Shown: piece by piece, positions 27,738-36,095 of the stretch
How the letters are laid out: every line of letters begins with the position of its first letter
Position numbering within the stretch: the first letter of the stretch is position 1
Source: Pedobacter sp. Hv1
Lineage (GTDB): Bacteria; Bacteroidota; Bacteroidia; Sphingobacteriales; Sphingobacteriaceae
Length of the DNA: 64,000 nt
Reading direction: 5' to 3'
NCBI RefSeq assembly: GCF_001412215.1
Contig: NZ_LLWP01000008.1
Location: forward strand, 186,001 to 250,000
Notes under the pieces: model-generated
Seen by the model: only the letters and a program-made list of their open reading frames with translations
The model's database searches: none
What the model was told of the DNA's origin: nothing
Program-made: the position numbers and the translations under genes

Positions 27738-28406
27738 CTATTGTTTTAAAAGTTTAAAATTTCGGATAATCTCATCTGCCATGCGGGTATCCTGGTTAAT
27801 AAAGCCGCGATAGGGATAGGCTGTTTTCAGTATTCCGTTGGTTTTGGCCCAGTACATCGAGCGGCCCATGCCATAGCAAAGGGCACGCATCACTTTAAGT
27901 TCCAAAATGATCTTACGGAGCAACGCGTCTCGCTTTTCATAGTCCATTAGCACATTGCTGCCCTCTTTGAGTACAAAGGCAGAAACCTCGCTAACTAGGT
28001 TTACTCCGCGTGTTTTCATCTGCCGTGCCACATCTTCGGCAAATAATAGCAGATAAGGCTCGGAGGAGGCCATACTAACCATGGCATTGCTCTCTTCTAT
28101 TATTTCGCTACTAATCTCGCCAATCTGCGCTATGGCAATCCCACTTTTTAATGCCCGGTTAATCTGGGTGAGTGAGCTGTGGATCAGCGTTTGAACCATG
28201 ACCACAGAGCTGACATTGATATTAATGTCATCCAACCTGTTCTGGATGGTCTTGAGATAGCTGTTATGGGTGTTTTCTGCTGCCAAACGCACACCGCCGT
28301 TCTCATTGACAATGTTGAAGTGCTGGCGATCAAATACTATCGTTTGAGCCTTGCTACTTTTGATCATGGCTAGCAGCAACAGGTAGGTCATAAATAATCT
28401 GTACAT
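27738..28406 (-). CDS. Exported helical protein, paralogue 3 of tandem array
   Basis: 222 aa with signal peptide (LFMTYLLLLAMIKSSKAQ). It aligns end to end with the gene at 29059-29721: LLLFAEDVARQMKTRGVNL versus LLLFAENGAREFKRRGTAL, YGMGRSMYWAKTNGIL versus YGMHRTMFWAKQRGIL, and a common tail ADEIIRNFKLLKQ. The coiled, helical periplasmic build suggests a VirB5/TrbJ-like role near the channel tip, by operon position. It starts 2 nt after its neighbour. Confidence 0.65.
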   Translation of the reverse strand: MYRLFMTYLLLLAMIKSSKAQTIVFDRQHFNIVNENGGVRLAAENTHNSYLKTIQNRLDDININVSSVVMVQTLIHSSLTQINRALKSGIAIAQIGEISSEIIEESNAMVSMASSEPYLLLFAEDVARQMKTRGVNLVSEVSAFVLKEGSNVLMDYEKRDALLRKIILELKVMRALCYGMGRSMYWAKTNGILKTAYPYRGFINQDTRMADEIIRNFKLLKQ

Positions 28407-28408
28407 CG

Positions 28409-29062
28409 TTATTGGTTTTTTAGGATACCTGCATTGCGGACAATTTCGTCCACAATGCAGGTATCCTGGTTGATAAAATCTGCAAAAGGATTCAGTGATT
28501 TTTTGCGCCCCGCCTGCATCATTGACTGGGCAAGCCCTTTGCTGGCGCCTTCGATTAAGCGGAGCTCCGTCAGCGCATGTGAGAACAACATCTTACGATC
28601 ACTAGCCTTCATTTGATTGATATCCCCGATGCTTAGGGCGAGGGCTACGATGTAATTAGCTATCATCCTTGCCCGGTCGGCAAGATCAGTTTCGGTCTGT
28701 ATGGCCAGAACAATCAGCAGCGGGTTATCATTTGCCAACTGATATATAATGCCCTGTTGGCGGATGATCTCCGAAATAACAGGGCTTGCTTCCAGTCCAA
28801 TCTGCGCAGCATCGATGGCAAGACCCACGGTATGGAACCGGTTTTTCAGCTCACGGTATTTTGTCTTTAATTTGACCATCTGGCCCCGATTGACCTCTTC
28901 ATTGGCCGAGGTTAGCGCCTGATTATTTTTTGCCTGATCTTGTCTACTATGCTCACTCTTGCTTTCTGCTACCAGTTGGTGAAGCAGTTCCACGTTGATC
29001 TGGCAAATAGCTGATTTGAACATGCCAAGCAGAAGGCATATTGTTATGATCGCTGTTTTCAT
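28409..29062 (-). CDS. Exported helical protein, paralogue 2 of tandem array
   Basis: 217 aa with signal peptide (TICLLLGMFKSAICQ). More diverged than the two flanking copies but with the same plan: a mid-region LANDNPLLIVLAIQT, LTELRLIEGASKGLAQSM, and the tail FINQDTCIVDEIVRNAGIL. It overlaps the upstream copy by 4 nt. It is probably a periplasmic component of the conjugation apparatus; no named family recognised. Confidence 0.62.
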   Translation of the reverse strand: MKTAIITICLLLGMFKSAICQINVELLHQLVAESKSEHSRQDQAKNNQALTSANEEVNRGQMVKLKTKYRELKNRFHTVGLAIDAAQIGLEASPVISEIIRQQGIIYQLANDNPLLIVLAIQTETDLADRARMIANYIVALALSIGDINQMKASDRKMLFSHALTELRLIEGASKGLAQSMMQAGRKKSLNPFADFINQDTCIVDEIVRNAGILKNQ

Positions 29063-29721
29063 TGTTTGAGGTATTTGGCGTTTCGGATAATATCGTCCGC
29101 TATCTGTTTATCAATATTGAGGTACCCTGCGTATGGGTTCAAGGAATTTAATATGCCACGCTGTTTGGCCCAGAACATGGTTCGGTGCATACCGTATGCA
29201 ACACCTCGCAAGATCATCAGCTCGGTTCTAATCCGGCCAAGAAGCTTTGCCCTTTCCCCTGAATCCATTAGGTTGTTTATACCACCCTGCAATACAAAAG
29301 AGCTTACTTCTGCTGCAAGGGCAGTTCCTCTTCGTTTGAACTCTCGGGCACCATTTTCGGCAAATAGCAAAAGTGCTGGGTTGTCCTGTGCGAGAGCGAC
29401 GGCCTTATTTACGTCAGATACGATATCTATGCTGATTTCTGCAATGTCATTAATGGCCAAAAGGGAACGAACTGCCCCAGAAACTTCGCTCAGTCCACGA
29501 TAGATTTGCTGCTGCAGGTCATTGACAATGACCAGTTGCCCGGTAACGGCCAGCTGCCCTCTTTGGATCAGGGTAAGGTTATTGTTAGTGCTATTGAGCT
29601 GGTTGTTTATAATTCCAGAATGGGCAGCCATGGCGCCTGCAGTAGTAGGATCGATATAGATCTGGGCAAAACCGGAAAGCCCCAATAGGAACATTCCTGT
29701 AATCAAAATTATTCTTTTCAT
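29059..29721 (-). CDS. Exported helical protein, paralogue 1 of tandem array
   Basis: 220 aa with signal peptide (ILITGMFLLGLSGFAQ). It contains QDNPALLLFAENGAREFKRR and LRGVAYGMHRTMFWAKQRG, and ends DKQIADDIIRNAKYLKQ, all echoed in the next two genes. It overlaps traG by 4 nt (ATGA). Position just after the VirB4-like ATPase suggests the role of TraI-type periplasmic proteins (VirB5-like). The duplication is visible; the role is inferred. Confidence 0.65.
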   Translation of the reverse strand: MKRIILITGMFLLGLSGFAQIYIDPTTAGAMAAHSGIINNQLNSTNNNLTLIQRGQLAVTGQLVIVNDLQQQIYRGLSEVSGAVRSLLAINDIAEISIDIVSDVNKAVALAQDNPALLLFAENGAREFKRRGTALAAEVSSFVLQGGINNLMDSGERAKLLGRIRTELMILRGVAYGMHRTMFWAKQRGILNSLNPYAGYLNIDKQIADDIIRNAKYLKQ

Positions 29722-32219
29722 ATAAAATCAGGTTTAAAATAGGTGACATCACTGGCAGTGGGCATTCCATTTTGGTTAACATTGCGGACAAAGTTTTCTA
29801 ATGGCAGTCCGCTTTTCTGCTGATCGGCAACAAAGGCTTCAAGTGCTGCTTGGTAGCTGCCATGAGCCTTTAAGTAAACTTCAATGGCATTCTTCTCAGG
29901 CTTCTCGGTAGTATAGGCCAAATATTGGAAGATGGAAACTTCTACGCCATACACTTCTCCCGAGCTGCCCCGGCGGATGTAAACCTCCTTAAAGCGTCCA
30001 CGGCCTTCCTTATTATCCAGTTTATTTATGGTAAATATCTTTTTCTGTTCAGTTTCAGTAATGGAAAGCAGTTTGGCGATCTCTTTATAGTTCTCCTTGA
30101 ACTTGCTCTGATCTAGCAGGAAAATGGTATCCGAATTACTCAGGATGCTATCTTTTACAACTTCGTTCCCGATAATATCTCCCAACTCCTGAGTGACCAC
30201 AATAGCCTCGCCCCAAAATTTTCGTACTGTTTTATAGAGATAAAGAATGTATCCGGCCATTAATGGTGATGCGATGGCCTTCCACGCTTCCTCAATTATT
30301 AATGCTTTGCGCTGGGATGTCCGGTGGCGCATTTTCTGGATAAAAACGTCCATAATTATCAGGGTGACCACTGGAAATAAAATCTTATTCTCTTTTATAT
30401 TATCGATTTCAAAAACAATGAAACGTTCGGAGAACAGAGACTGATCGGCAGGTTCATTCAGGATGCTGTCAAACTCACCGCCCTGATAGAATTTTTTCAG
30501 TACATAGCGAAATTCGTCCAGATCAAAGGGTATCTTTTCTTCGCTTTTGATTTGTGGGATTTTCTTTAGGGCAAATTCATAAAAGGAGTTGAAATTCAAC
30601 TCGGATATCCTGTCATGTTGATTGGTTTCTTTATCAAAATACCGGCTGTAATAAGCGGAAATTACGTTCGAGATCACGTCCCTTTCAACGGTGTTGACCG
30701 TACCTTCTGCGCCTTTCCATAACAGACTGATCAGTGTACATAAAAAGTCCTTTTTTTCAATATTATATTCACTTTCATCAATGGCAAAAGGGTTCATCGT
30801 GATCGGCTTGCTATCCGACCAGGTAATGTATTTTCCATTATAATAGGAACACAGGCCAGAATAGGAATGCCCCGTATCCACTATTACCACATCCATGTTG
30901 TACAGCATATACTGCTCGACTAGCGCATTTATCAGGTACGATTTTCCAGAACCTGAGGGGCCTAAACAGAATCGGTTGCGTGCATTGATGCGGCCGGTAC
31001 GCATGGGCAGGTCTGACAAGTCTATCCCAACGGGTACGCCCTGACGGTCGGTAAAACGGATCAGGAAATCTGAGGGTTCATCCGTTAACAGGGCTTCCTT
31101 AAAAAAGAAACAGAGCGCAGCATCGGCAGTAGTCAAGAACCAGTCGTATTTCTTCAGTTCTACGCCGTTGCCAGGCAGGGCGCAGCGAAACAGTTCCAGC
31201 TGGTTATAGGCATTGCGTGAGGGAATAATGCCTTGTTGAAAAAGTGCAGCCTCGATATAATTGACTGCCTTGTTGATCTGCTGCTCTTCTGCACAAACGA
31301 TCATGGAATAATGGGCATTAACCAGTAATTGATTTTCTCTAGCCACATCAACCAGTAGCAGGTCTATATCTTCTACGCAGATCAAGTTGGCTGGATCAGG
31401 TACGCCCGAATGCCGTTTACGTTTCAGTTCCAGTTTATTGAGTGTCATTTGCTGAGGTGGTATTTCCAGCACTTGATTATAGATGATAACTCGGTATCCT
31501 GGAACCTGATGCAAAAAGGAAAGGTTATCTACAGGAAAATCCCGCATACCCTGATTATCCTGTTTTTCGGTATAAACGCCGACCTTTTCCGGCAGATCCA
31601 CACAATCGGTATTAACCATGCTGATGCAGCGGATAGCCAGATCGCCTAAATTCAATTGTTGGTCACCACAGCGCATATTATTGAGTACGGTATGGATCGA
31701 GGCGAATTCCATGCTGAGCACTTTACTTATGTAGCGGTTGATCTCGGCCTCGTTCAGATACCGGGGATTCATTCCGGCACTGGCCAACAGGTCGGAAATT
31801 TTAGCTATGTTCTGGAAAAAATCAGCGAGGACCTTTTTATCAAAAGTGTAAAAAGTTCCACGCTTGACCTGCCTGGTAATAACCAGATAGGTTTTAATAT
31901 CGGTGTATTCCCTTCCTTCAAAATGTGCATTGTACTTTTGCTGTAAAAATTCACTGGCAGCTGCAGGCTTATATTTCCTGCGGATAAATACGTCCTGCTT
32001 TTGTATAATATGCCCTTCTCCCATTATCTTAATGATATTCAATAGCAGATTTTGATAGGCACAAAAGGCATCTGGGTTTGCTCCAAATTGAAGGACGGGA
32101 TTATTGATGTGCAGGATCATAGAGAAATCGCCTTTCTCCCCGTACAGTATATGTAGGCCGTTATAGGTATCGACCCCGGCATAAGGCATTTTAAATGCTG
32201 TTTTTCTTTCTCGCTGCAT
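29718..32219 (-). CDS. traG: TraG-family conjugation ATPase (VirB4-like)
   Basis: 833 aa. The C-terminal motor domain has Walker A LGPSGSGKSYLIN near residue 420 and Walker B-like KALIIEEAWKAI further on, with VTQELGDIIG after it. The N-terminal half is the VirB4-type partner-binding domain. TraG energises assembly of the channel at the inner membrane. The chosen ATG overlaps traF by 29 nt; a second ATG 10 codons in (MPYAGVDTYNG) is possible. The family call is firm. Confidence 0.93.
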   Translation of the reverse strand: MQRERKTAFKMPYAGVDTYNGLHILYGEKGDFSMILHINNPVLQFGANPDAFCAYQNLLLNIIKIMGEGHIIQKQDVFIRRKYKPAAASEFLQQKYNAHFEGREYTDIKTYLVITRQVKRGTFYTFDKKVLADFFQNIAKISDLLASAGMNPRYLNEAEINRYISKVLSMEFASIHTVLNNMRCGDQQLNLGDLAIRCISMVNTDCVDLPEKVGVYTEKQDNQGMRDFPVDNLSFLHQVPGYRVIIYNQVLEIPPQQMTLNKLELKRKRHSGVPDPANLICVEDIDLLLVDVARENQLLVNAHYSMIVCAEEQQINKAVNYIEAALFQQGIIPSRNAYNQLELFRCALPGNGVELKKYDWFLTTADAALCFFFKEALLTDEPSDFLIRFTDRQGVPVGIDLSDLPMRTGRINARNRFCLGPSGSGKSYLINALVEQYMLYNMDVVIVDTGHSYSGLCSYYNGKYITWSDSKPITMNPFAIDESEYNIEKKDFLCTLISLLWKGAEGTVNTVERDVISNVISAYYSRYFDKETNQHDRISELNFNSFYEFALKKIPQIKSEEKIPFDLDEFRYVLKKFYQGGEFDSILNEPADQSLFSERFIVFEIDNIKENKILFPVVTLIIMDVFIQKMRHRTSQRKALIIEEAWKAIASPLMAGYILYLYKTVRKFWGEAIVVTQELGDIIGNEVVKDSILSNSDTIFLLDQSKFKENYKEIAKLLSITETEQKKIFTINKLDNKEGRGRFKEVYIRRGSSGEVYGVEVSIFQYLAYTTEKPEKNAIEVYLKAHGSYQAALEAFVADQQKSGLPLENFVRNVNQNGMPTASDVTYFKPDFI

Positions 32220-32499
32220 GATTGATTTTTAAATGGACTGGATGGATAAAGACCCCTGTATTCCGGGTTTTGGCATGTAGACCGTCCTTTTGCCGAAAAA
32301 AGGTATAGCCCAGACCTGCCGATATCAGGGCAATGGTCAAAAAGCCGCCTAGGTACATGCTGGTCAATGACCCGATCAGACCGCCCAGGATCAGGCCACC
32401 TGCAAGGGAGCCGATGCCCCAATAAATGAATTTCCCTTTAAAGCCACGGTAGATAAGGGGCTTTTGAAGCCCCTTATAGATTGGATATTTAGCGGTCAT
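32191..32499 (-). CDS. traF: Conjugative transfer protein TraF (DUF4133)
   Basis: 102 aa from the ATG at 32499, whose first bases overlap the traE stop (TAATG). The longer open frame to 32607 runs over traE and is not credible. It starts TAKYPIYKGLQKPLIYRGFK and continues with two adjacent membrane helices (WGIGSLAGGLILGGLIG; GGFLTIALISAGLGYTF). This is the DUF4133/TraF signature, a VirB3-like small inner-membrane protein. Confidence 0.87.
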   Translation of the reverse strand: MTAKYPIYKGLQKPLIYRGFKGKFIYWGIGSLAGGLILGGLIGSLTSMYLGGFLTIALISAGLGYTFFRQKDGLHAKTRNTGVFIHPVHLKINHAARKKNSI

Positions 32500-32810
32500 T
32501 ATACGCCGAAAAATGCCTTGATGACTACCGATACCAGCACCAGAAAAAGGCAGGATCCGCCCCAAGACATAAGCTCCTTGTTGATGTCCTGATCCCCAGA
32601 ATTCCATTTGATGTACACACGAACCCCACCGATCAGGCCAACCACTGCGCCGATGGCAAGGATCAGTGTAGAGACGGGATCAACATAAGCGGTTAGCGAA
32701 GAGGTGGCTGCATTGATTCCTGTTTGGCCGCCACCTTGGGCAAATAAAGATTGTACCGCCAACATAGAAAGCGCAGCGATTGCAAACAGTTTTTTAGTTT
32801 TTACTATCAT
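32499..32810 (-). CDS. traE: Conjugative transfer protein TraE (DUF4134)
   Basis: 103 aa with a signal peptide (residues 1-25, ending LFAQ) and two helices: VSTLILAIGAVVGLIGGVRV and GGSCLFLVLVSVVIKAFFG. IKWNSGDQDINKELMSWGG between them is typical of DUF4134. TraE is a VirB2-like candidate pilin or channel subunit. The sequence TTTAACCC occurs about 18 nt upstream of the start (- strand), as before several other genes of this element. Confidence 0.87.
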   Translation of the reverse strand: MIVKTKKLFAIAALSMLAVQSLFAQGGGQTGINAATSSLTAYVDPVSTLILAIGAVVGLIGGVRVYIKWNSGDQDINKELMSWGGSCLFLVLVSVVIKAFFGV

Positions 32811-32851
32811 GGATTAAAGATTAAAAAAGGGTTAAAAAATGGAAAATTTGT

Positions 32852-33166
32852 TTAGTGGATCCCATAAAGGGCTTTGAGTACTGCCCCGATGATCGAGAGG
32901 AAAAGGCAGGAAAAGAACCAGCCCATGACCTGGGCATCGATGTGGTGTTTACCAGATTGCCAATTGGCATAAATGCGCAGCCCCCCAAAAATGCCACTAA
33001 TGGCACCGATGACCAGTACTAGGTCGGCCATACTGAAATACCAACGATGCATCTCACCGCTAGCTTGGTAAAATTCTGATATACCTGGTTGGGCCAGGCA
33101 ACAAGTTGGTAGGACAAAAAAAAAGACAGCCAGGGCTGTCTTCAAAAAAGATCTAATAAAATCCAT
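32852..33166 (-). CDS. Second TraE-like (DUF4134) protein
   Basis: 104 aa, a paralogue of the adjacent traE product: signal peptide ending CCLAQ, helix LVLVIGAISGIFGGLRIY, loop NWQSGKHHIDAQVMGW and helix CLFLSIIGAVLKALYG. Two DUF4134 genes in a row are seen in some Bacteroidota transfer operons. It could be a minor pilin or an alternative subunit. It ends about 40 nt before the traE start. Confidence 0.8.
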   Translation of the reverse strand: MDFIRSFLKTALAVFFFVLPTCCLAQPGISEFYQASGEMHRWYFSMADLVLVIGAISGIFGGLRIYANWQSGKHHIDAQVMGWFFSCLFLSIIGAVLKALYGIH

Positions 33167-33174
33167 GGGTAATA

Positions 33175-33501
33175 TCAGTAAGGGATAGCTTTGGTATATT
33201 CGATCAAGTCTGCATGGGCAAGGGCAAAAAGTTGTTTGATGCCAACCGCTCCGGTAGATTGTAGTAACCCAGAAGAAATTGCCTGCCTGGTCTTTGGTAG
33301 CGCTTGGGGCTGCTGGCCGGTAGCATCAGCATCAGGGACGATCTGCTTGGGCACGTTCTGTTCAGAAAATATCAGTTCCTGCCCCTGATCCTGGGTAACA
33401 GGTAAGCTACCTTTGCGGAACATTAGGTCAAAGATTACGTTCAGTGCGTAATAAAATAGGTAAACAGCAGCAAGGCTGAGAAGAAATTGGTTCCAGTTCA
33501 T
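33175..33501 (-). CDS. Small membrane protein of the transfer operon
   Basis: 108 aa. One N-terminal helix (FLLSLAAVYLFYYALNVIFDL) is followed by a polar, Gln/Pro-rich region and an amphipathic C-terminus. No family recognised. It overlaps the preceding gene by 4 nt and lies 8 nt before the second TraE-like gene, which supports a real gene with a part in transfer. Confidence 0.6.
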   Translation of the reverse strand: MNWNQFLLSLAAVYLFYYALNVIFDLMFRKGSLPVTQDQGQELIFSEQNVPKQIVPDADATGQQPQALPKTRQAISSGLLQSTGAVGIKQLFALAHADLIEYTKAIPY

Positions 33502-33839
33502 AATTCAATGTTTTTTATGTTTTCTTTGATATATTGTATGAGTTCGGGATGTTGGGAAAGAAAGTGCTGCAAGCTGTAGGCGATCAGTTTGTTCATATCA
33601 ATGGATCCGGCAATCTTTAACTGCTTCAATAGAAAGACGGTCCTGTCATCTAAGCGGATCAATAGTTTTTCCGTGCCGTTCAGTTCATAGGCCAAAATGC
33701 TTTCCAGCAGATGATCTATTGGCCTGTTAGAATTTTTCGGCACCTGTTTCCGGGCTATTGTTTTTTTTATGGGTACAGCTTGCCCATCATTTTTTATTGC
33801 TTCCCTTAATTCATCCGCTAGCGATCTGATTTTGTTCAT
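33498..33839 (-). CDS. ParA-partner / TraB-position DNA-binding-like protein
   Basis: 113 aa from the ATG at 33839, whose ATGA overlaps the parA stop; the frame open further upstream lies within parA. The N-terminus is basic. The C-terminal half, IRLDDRTVFLLKQLKIAGSI with following helices, resembles the ribbon-helix-helix-like end of TraB/DUF3408-type proteins that follow ParA in Bacteroidota elements. A role with ParA is inferred from coupling. Confidence 0.6.
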   Translation of the reverse strand: MNKIRSLADELREAIKNDGQAVPIKKTIARKQVPKNSNRPIDHLLESILAYELNGTEKLLIRLDDRTVFLLKQLKIAGSIDMNKLIAYSLQHFLSQHPELIQYIKENIKNIEL

Positions 33840-34471
33840 GTCTGTTCCTCCCAAGCCAGATATTGTTCATAGACCAGATCCAGTAGCGGCAGTACAACGG
33901 GGTAAAGGATTAATGGGGTCTGAAATGTGCTGATACGCTGAAAGTCTACACGGTCGGCAAGTGCTGGGGCAACCACTCCAAACTGCTGCATCACTTTTTC
34001 GACCTCACTTTTTGTCTCGTACCGAACCGTGCTTTTGATGCGATTTGGAATAAAAATAAAGGGAGCCCTTGCATTGACCTTGCGCAACACCATGGCAAAT
34101 AGCACCGTAGAATCTACAGAAAATTCATCGTAGGAGAATGGGCATAAAATAACATCTGCCGCAGCGAATAATGGCAACAGGCCATCATCGTCCATTTTGC
34201 CCGGCAAATCGATCAGTATCAACTCGCCGGGCCTGCTAGAAAGTGCACGGTGCAATGAGGGAAAGCTTTTCAGTTCTGCCGACACCACTTCGTAAAGGGG
34301 CTGATTTTCAAGAATTTTTGCCTTTTCGGCCTTTGAGTACAGGGACTGTTGGTAGTCCATATCCAGGATGGTGACCCGGCGACCACGAACCCCGGTGAGA
34401 TAGTTGGCAAAAAGTAGGGTAATCGTGCTTTTCCCTGCACCACCTTTCTGGTTTCCTATGAGTATAACCAT
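33836..34471 (-). CDS. ParA-family ATPase (TraA-like)
   Basis: 211 aa. The deviant Walker A GNQKGGAGKST (6-16) and IDLPGKMDDDG mark a ParA/MinD ATPase. Such proteins sit at the head of transfer regions (TraA in CTnDOT), where they may partition the excised element or place the relaxosome. It lies 17 nt after the relaxase gene and is coupled to the next gene by an ATGA overlap. Confidence 0.88.
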   Translation of the reverse strand: MVILIGNQKGGAGKSTITLLFANYLTGVRGRRVTILDMDYQQSLYSKAEKAKILENQPLYEVVSAELKSFPSLHRALSSRPGELILIDLPGKMDDDGLLPLFAAADVILCPFSYDEFSVDSTVLFAMVLRKVNARAPFIFIPNRIKSTVRYETKSEVEKVMQQFGVVAPALADRVDFQRISTFQTPLILYPVVLPLLDLVYEQYLAWEEQT

Positions 34472-34488
34472 AATTAATAGGGATTTAG

Positions 34489-35682
34489 TTAGCGTGTATT
34501 AGTTCTGGCCTTGCGCTTGCGTTGCCGGTTACGGCCCAAGATGGCCTCATCATCAATGTCATCTGAAATCTCTAGGTTAATTTCTGATAGCCAGGTAGAG
34601 GCTAGGATTTGTTCTGAAGAAAAGCTGTTGGTTTCAAAGGCAGGCGCATATTCCGTTGCCACCTCCTGTGAAGTATCATTGATTTGTTCATCAGCAAGTG
34701 AAGCATCTGTTCTGGCATAGTGTTCTGATATAGGGATAACATTTTCTAAGTTCTTGGTAAATTCTGCCAAGGGCATTAAGTCACCTCCTTTGAAAACGAT
34801 TTTTTTTGCATGGTCAACTAGGGTATAGGCATAGGCTGGCTTATCGTCTTTGCCGTGAAAAAGTACCTGCATACCAAATTTTGAAGCGAGAAATTCGGCC
34901 AGCTCCGAAGTGTAACCTTGGGGCTTTGTCGCTTTACCTCCAGCTAGGGGCACCGTTGCCCGCACTAGGGCTGGGTCATGACTGCCACGATATTTTTCTG
35001 TAATAGCCCTAAGCTGGGCCAGACGATCTCTATCTTTTCGATATGCGCCAATCTGTGCATCTACCAAGGCTAGTTCGATACTGCCTTGCTGTTTACCATA
35101 CCTGCAAACCAAATAATATCCATCGGTCAGTTTTAATGTATAGCCCTTTGCTTCCAGTAGCATCATAAACTGGGCACGGGTATTAAAGTTATATTCCATG
35201 GCTTTCTCGATGTCCGTAACTGCCTGTTGTTTTTCATCGATGCCCATTACCTGGTTCAGTACCTGATAGGCCCGTATTTTTTCATAGCTATCCTTAATTT
35301 TGCGTCCGCTCTCATCAATGCGGGTAGAAACCAAATGGATGTGGTTGTTGAGCGTATCCTTATGGAATACCAGAAGGTAGGGCTGCGTACCGTAGCCCAT
35401 TCCTTTGAGCCAAAGTTCAGCGATGGCGGTCAGCTCTTGCTTGGTATGCGATTTTCCCTTACAGGAAATTACGGCATGAAACTGGGGATATCTGATCCTG
35501 CTACTTGTGGCAGAACGAGCCTCTAAATAATTGACATAATCCGATGGTTTCAGCTGTCCCAAACCTTGAAGTGCGCCGAAGTTTGCTACTTTCATCAGTT
35601 CGCCATTATCCTTATCCACTTTATCGGTATTATAGCGAACAGCTTTAAAGGTGGCCGATGGAGCCAGTATCTTTACGATCAT
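34489..35682 (-). CDS. Relaxase / mobilisation nuclease (MobB-type of Bacteroidota)
   Basis: 397 aa. The metal-binding histidines are in place: FHKD (His107) and NNHIHLVST (His114, His116), the relaxase HxH motif III. The N-terminal 150 residues form the nicking domain; the C-terminal part is specific to these elements. It should nick oriT and stay attached to the transferred strand. The start overlaps the MobC-like gene by 38 nt, indicating coupling. Family is clear; the catalytic Tyr was not pinned down. Confidence 0.88.
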   Translation of the reverse strand: MIVKILAPSATFKAVRYNTDKVDKDNGELMKVANFGALQGLGQLKPSDYVNYLEARSATSSRIRYPQFHAVISCKGKSHTKQELTAIAELWLKGMGYGTQPYLLVFHKDTLNNHIHLVSTRIDESGRKIKDSYEKIRAYQVLNQVMGIDEKQQAVTDIEKAMEYNFNTRAQFMMLLEAKGYTLKLTDGYYLVCRYGKQQGSIELALVDAQIGAYRKDRDRLAQLRAITEKYRGSHDPALVRATVPLAGGKATKPQGYTSELAEFLASKFGMQVLFHGKDDKPAYAYTLVDHAKKIVFKGGDLMPLAEFTKNLENVIPISEHYARTDASLADEQINDTSQEVATEYAPAFETNSFSSEQILASTWLSEINLEISDDIDDEAILGRNRQRKRKARTNTR

Positions 35683-36085
35683 GTTTGCCTTTCATTAAGC
35701 GGATAAGTTGGCGCAGGGTCTTTTCCAGTTCCTGTTGTACGGTAATATAGTTGCCCAGCAAGTTGTTAAACTCCAAGGCGATGTCCTGGTTAAGCATACC
35801 TTGTTTTGCAAGCACATTGGCATGACGTGCCAATTGGTTAATGTTGTTACCGGCACGGCCTAGTTCGGCGCCTGTGGAATCAAGAACCTTCATCAGCTCT
35901 TTGGTATTGATCAGCATTCCCTGTGAATTTTGCAATACCCGGATGCGGACAATATCTGATCTGGTAATGCCCAGGTATTTTTCCAATTCTAGAAATTGCT
36001 GAAGTTCCCCTTCACTCAATCGAAGTTCAAATCGCCGGGTCTTTGTTAAGGGTACGGATGCATTCTTATTAAAACCGAACGGCAT
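35645..36085 (-). CDS. MobC-like relaxosome accessory protein (ribbon-helix-helix)
   Basis: 146 aa from the ATG at 36085; the frame continues to 36121 but would run into the methyltransferase gene. RRFELRLSEGELQQFLELE is a ribbon-helix-helix start, and LGRAGNNINQLARHAN is the hallmark of MobC-family accessory proteins. These bind near oriT and load the relaxase. The gene directly precedes and overlaps the relaxase gene. In Bacteroidota nomenclature it is often called MobA. Confidence 0.83.
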   Translation of the reverse strand: MPFGFNKNASVPLTKTRRFELRLSEGELQQFLELEKYLGITRSDIVRIRVLQNSQGMLINTKELMKVLDSTGAELGRAGNNINQLARHANVLAKQGMLNQDIALEFNNLLGNYITVQQELEKTLRQLIRLMKGKHDRKDTGSIGHL

Positions 36086-36095
36086 AAATTTTCTG

